A program made the position numbers and the translations under genes. From Funneliformis mosseae (lineage: Eukaryota; Glomeromycota; Glomeromycetes; Glomerales; Glomeraceae), in NCBI GenBank assembly GCA_910592005.1, contig CAJVPP010000023.1, positions 1 to 62,379 of the forward strand: a DNA stretch of 62,379 bases, written 5' to 3'. The notes beneath the pieces are model-generated. The model did not search any database, had not been told where the DNA came from, and saw nothing but the letters and a program-made list of their open reading frames with translations. Positions 60,000 to 62,379 of this stretch are shown here, piece by piece (position 1 is the first letter of the stretch; every line of letters starts with the position of its first letter).

Positions 60000-60251
60000 A
60001 TGACGTTGACAGTAGGAGCAAAAGTTCGTAAATTTTTTGCGGTTTCAAAAAATACTTTATCACTTTTTAAATTTATTAAATTTATTTCAAATTGTCAACT
60101 CAAAATGGGAAAATATAGTAGAATAGAATTTTATAATCATATTGACGTCAAATACGATAGTAACAAATACAATAGTTTGTTTTGCTGCGACAGCACTAAC
60201 AGTAACTGCAACAATGAGCAACAACAGTTAAAGCGAAAGATGTTGAAATGA
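60000..60251 (+). CDS. Hypothetical small protein, 83 aa
   Basis: An uninterrupted frame, MTLTVGAKVRKFFAVSKNTL to QQQLKRKMLK. It is basic overall, with a Cys/Asn/Ser stretch in the second half (two adjacent Cys at about 62-63 and one at 70) and no signal peptide or known domain. Codon use is more balanced than in the AT-rich surroundings and the start has purines upstream (CAACAATGAC), which mildly favours a real gene. No intron, relative or promoter supports it. Confidence 0.3.
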   Translation: MTLTVGAKVRKFFAVSKNTLSLFKFIKFISNCQLKMGKYSRIEFYNHIDVKYDSNKYNSLFCCDSTNSNCNNEQQQLKRKMLK

Positions 60252-61960
60252 ACGCAAGTTCATAATGAAGTTCATAATTTACATTCCAGAGTTCATGTGA
60301 TACTTAGCTACCTTCTCCGAATTAATGCATCCGAAAGTGAATACATCCTTAGCAGTTAAATTACCTTTTGTATCAAACTTTTTTCAAATATAATTTTTTT
60401 TATTTTAAAGATGAGTTAGAAAGATGAATTGTTGTGAGAAACAACTTTCTTTGTCTTGAATAAATTTTTAATGAATATATTCAAAATTCATGTGATTTAA
60501 ATAAAATGTCTTGATAAAAATCGAATTGGTCCCAATTGGTCCTAAAAAATTTAAATAGTAATTTCTTTAATTAATTTTTTGGTCATCGATTTCGACCCAA
60601 GCTCTGCATTCGTTGCAGCACCATCCAAAAAAAATAAAATCATCATCCTTCTCCTTTAAACGAAAAAAATTATTCGAATCTCATGAATTTTCAATTATTT
60701 TTTTCCCTCATAATTACAAATAAAATAATGCATACCAAAGTCTATGACGTATCAAAATGAAGTGGTGGGATTAGACTTATCTCATATTTAATTAAGGATT
60801 ACAAGAAAAGCTGTTAGAAACAAAAAAAAAAAAATTCCAACTTTTAGGCCGGGAAAATAATAAGATTTTTTTTCAGTAAAATTTTAATAGTACGAGATAT
60901 AAATATAAACCATACCAAATAAGCCTTTAATTAAATTACCTTGTAAAATTTTGAAAATTTAGTTAAATTTTTTTTGATCTCCAAAAAAATCACTGCGCCA
61001 TAAATAAAATCGAAAATCGATTCTATTTTTTTTGAATCGATTAAATTACATTACAAAAATTATTTTATCAATGACGTTTTGATTAGGTATGATGAAATAG
61101 GTTTACAGTTTGTGATTTCCAATACTAGTTTTGAGTTTATTAATCTGTAAATAGTTTTACATAATACTTTTTAATAAAGAAAATTATATTGAAACGCTAA
61201 AAATTTAATGTAAGTAATGAATCAGGATGGGCTAATTGGCTAAATTTTATTCAATCTCGAAAATCCTCATAGACAGTAATGTAGCATTAAATGAGTTCAA
61301 TTATCGAAAAAGAACCCAACTTCCGCAAGACTTACTATGGGACTCGGAGCGTTCCATAATAATAAATAATCAATAAAAAACGCTCAAGGATTAGAATCTA
61401 CAAAGGGAGAATTCTAACAAAAATATGTATATAGAATTTTCGATATTCATGTATGATATTCGTTGAATAATAAAAACTCGATTGAATTTCAGACAGAAAC
61501 TCAACGATAACTCATAGCTAATAATAAAAGAATACATAGCCATATTAAAAAATACAACTATGAAAAAATAATCAAATATAATTAGTAAATGCTTGCTTAT
61601 ATATATATAATCAATCTATAATTGAAAAATAAAAAACTTTTACTTCTGAAGTGATCGCACCCGAAAAGAAGTGAGGAGCCTAAAAACAAAAAAAAATACC
61701 ATATCAAAAAATAAGAAAATGGTAAATAAAAAATAATTTTTTTTAGTTCAAAAATTTTTATCGGCACCATAAAGAATCGTAATATTTGTTTAATTACCTT
61801 ATAAATCCTTAGAATAGGCCTAGAAAGCATTATAATATCATTTGTTAGTTTTATTTCAGTACAATTTCAGGTTAACAGGGATAACAAAGTTTTGATAGTT
61901 GAACCACTAGCACTCGATAGCCAATTTTATACTTGTTACCCATACTATATGGGTATGGGA
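60252..61960. other. Intergenic region, no gene supported
   Basis: About 1.7 kb of AT-rich sequence. A minus-strand frame at 61597-61830 is hydrophobic and low in complexity and not convincing. No RNA gene or repeat was found. Confidence 0.4.
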
Positions 61961-62228
61961 TAAAGTCCCAATCCCATCCCATCCCAAATCCCATTCCTTA
62001 AACTAAAATTTTAACAAACAATATCATCATAATTAATGATAATAATTTAATGATATTTTAGTTCATTAGCTTCGTCTTTATGTACATATTCAAATGATTA
62101 TTATTTTATTTTTGTAAGTGAAATATTAATTAAAATATACTTAAAAATGTATTATAAATTAAATGGGATTTGGGATTTGGGATTGGGATTTGAGATTTGG
62201 GATATGGGATATGGGATATGGGATTTTA
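61961..62228. repeat. Inverted GGGATTT/AAATCCC repeat pair
   Basis: Left arm 61968-61996 consists of AATCCCATCCC and CCCAAATCCCATTCC words. Right arm 62162-62226 is nine to ten copies of GGGATTT, GGGATTG or GGGATAT. The arms are complementary across a 165-base AT-rich loop and could form a hairpin. The right arm is itself a 7-bp tandem microsatellite with interruptions. The outer flanks CCATACTATATGGGTATGGG (61940-61959) form a further small palindrome. Confidence 0.65.
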
Positions 62229-62379
62229 AATATACTAGGGAACGGTAAACCGTTATTAAGTCCGGAACGAAATTCTAACTAAAGTAACTCAAAATGCCTA
62301 TTAAAAATGTAACACAATCAAGTTAACTAACGTGTCTAATTAATTAGTTTTATTAATTATAATAGCCAACTATTAGAAA

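Noticed and set aside
1..62379. CRISPR array, bacterial operon or ribosome-binding signals
   Set aside because: Repeats here lack regular unique spacers, and genes have spliceosomal introns; the DNA is eukaryotic.
1..62379. tRNA or rRNA genes
   Set aside because: I looked for GGTTCGAAT-type T-loops with matching acceptor stems and for conserved rRNA words; none fitted.

Overview
The window looks like nuclear DNA of an arbuscular mycorrhizal fungus of the Rhizophagus/Glomus type. It is very AT-rich and its genes carry many short GT-AG introns. Between the genes lie dense layers of decayed transposons, and the gene content (Argonaute, F-box/LRR-like, BTB, secreted subtilase, PIF1 helicase) and relic families (BED/hAT, Tc1, LINE, TKL-like kinase) match what I know of that group. 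The assignment rests on recognising families; no marker gene such as rDNA is present.

Layout. 1-9.4 kb is AT-rich and repeat-dominated: the end of a self-complementary element, a small inverted-repeat element and a minus-strand DDE transposase relic. 9.4-40.2 kb is the gene island. It holds an intact 14-exon Argonaute (9413-12984, -, 850 aa), a single-exon F-box-like protein (13989-15686, -), uncertain fragments and a 62-bp tandem array (17.7-22.5 kb), a long degenerate repeat-family gene broken by a pogo-like MITE (22.9-26.5 kb, -), an intact 10-exon PIF1 helicase (27668-29895, +, 501 aa), a 95-aa orphan (30470-30928, +), a BTB protein (31453-32610, +), a Ser/Thr-rich secreted, probably GPI-anchored protein (33649-34094, +), a self-complementary element carrying a two-exon fragment (35.2-36.5 kb) and an intact 8-exon secreted subtilase (36979-40189, -, 876 aa). 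I checked every exon junction of the multi-exon genes for splice dinucleotides and reading phase.

40.2-62.4 kb is again repeat territory: a truncated Tc1 relic, a hAT/BED relic, a self-complementary element, a second copy of the same MITE, and a LINE relic with a complete Tc1-like element inserted in it. Further on are two related blocks of splice-site-flanked repeat units (51.4-52.7 and 54.4-55.5 kb), a small secreted-protein candidate between them, a kinase pseudogene with a second donor-bearing repeat array upstream of it, and mostly featureless AT-rich DNA to the end.

The intact genes do not form an operon or an obvious pathway. The one functional link I would draw, as inference only, is between an Argonaute with a complete DEDH tetrad and the many self-complementary elements around it, which could give hairpin RNA if transcribed. 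The most unusual structure is the paired array of exon-like units at 51.4-55.5 kb.
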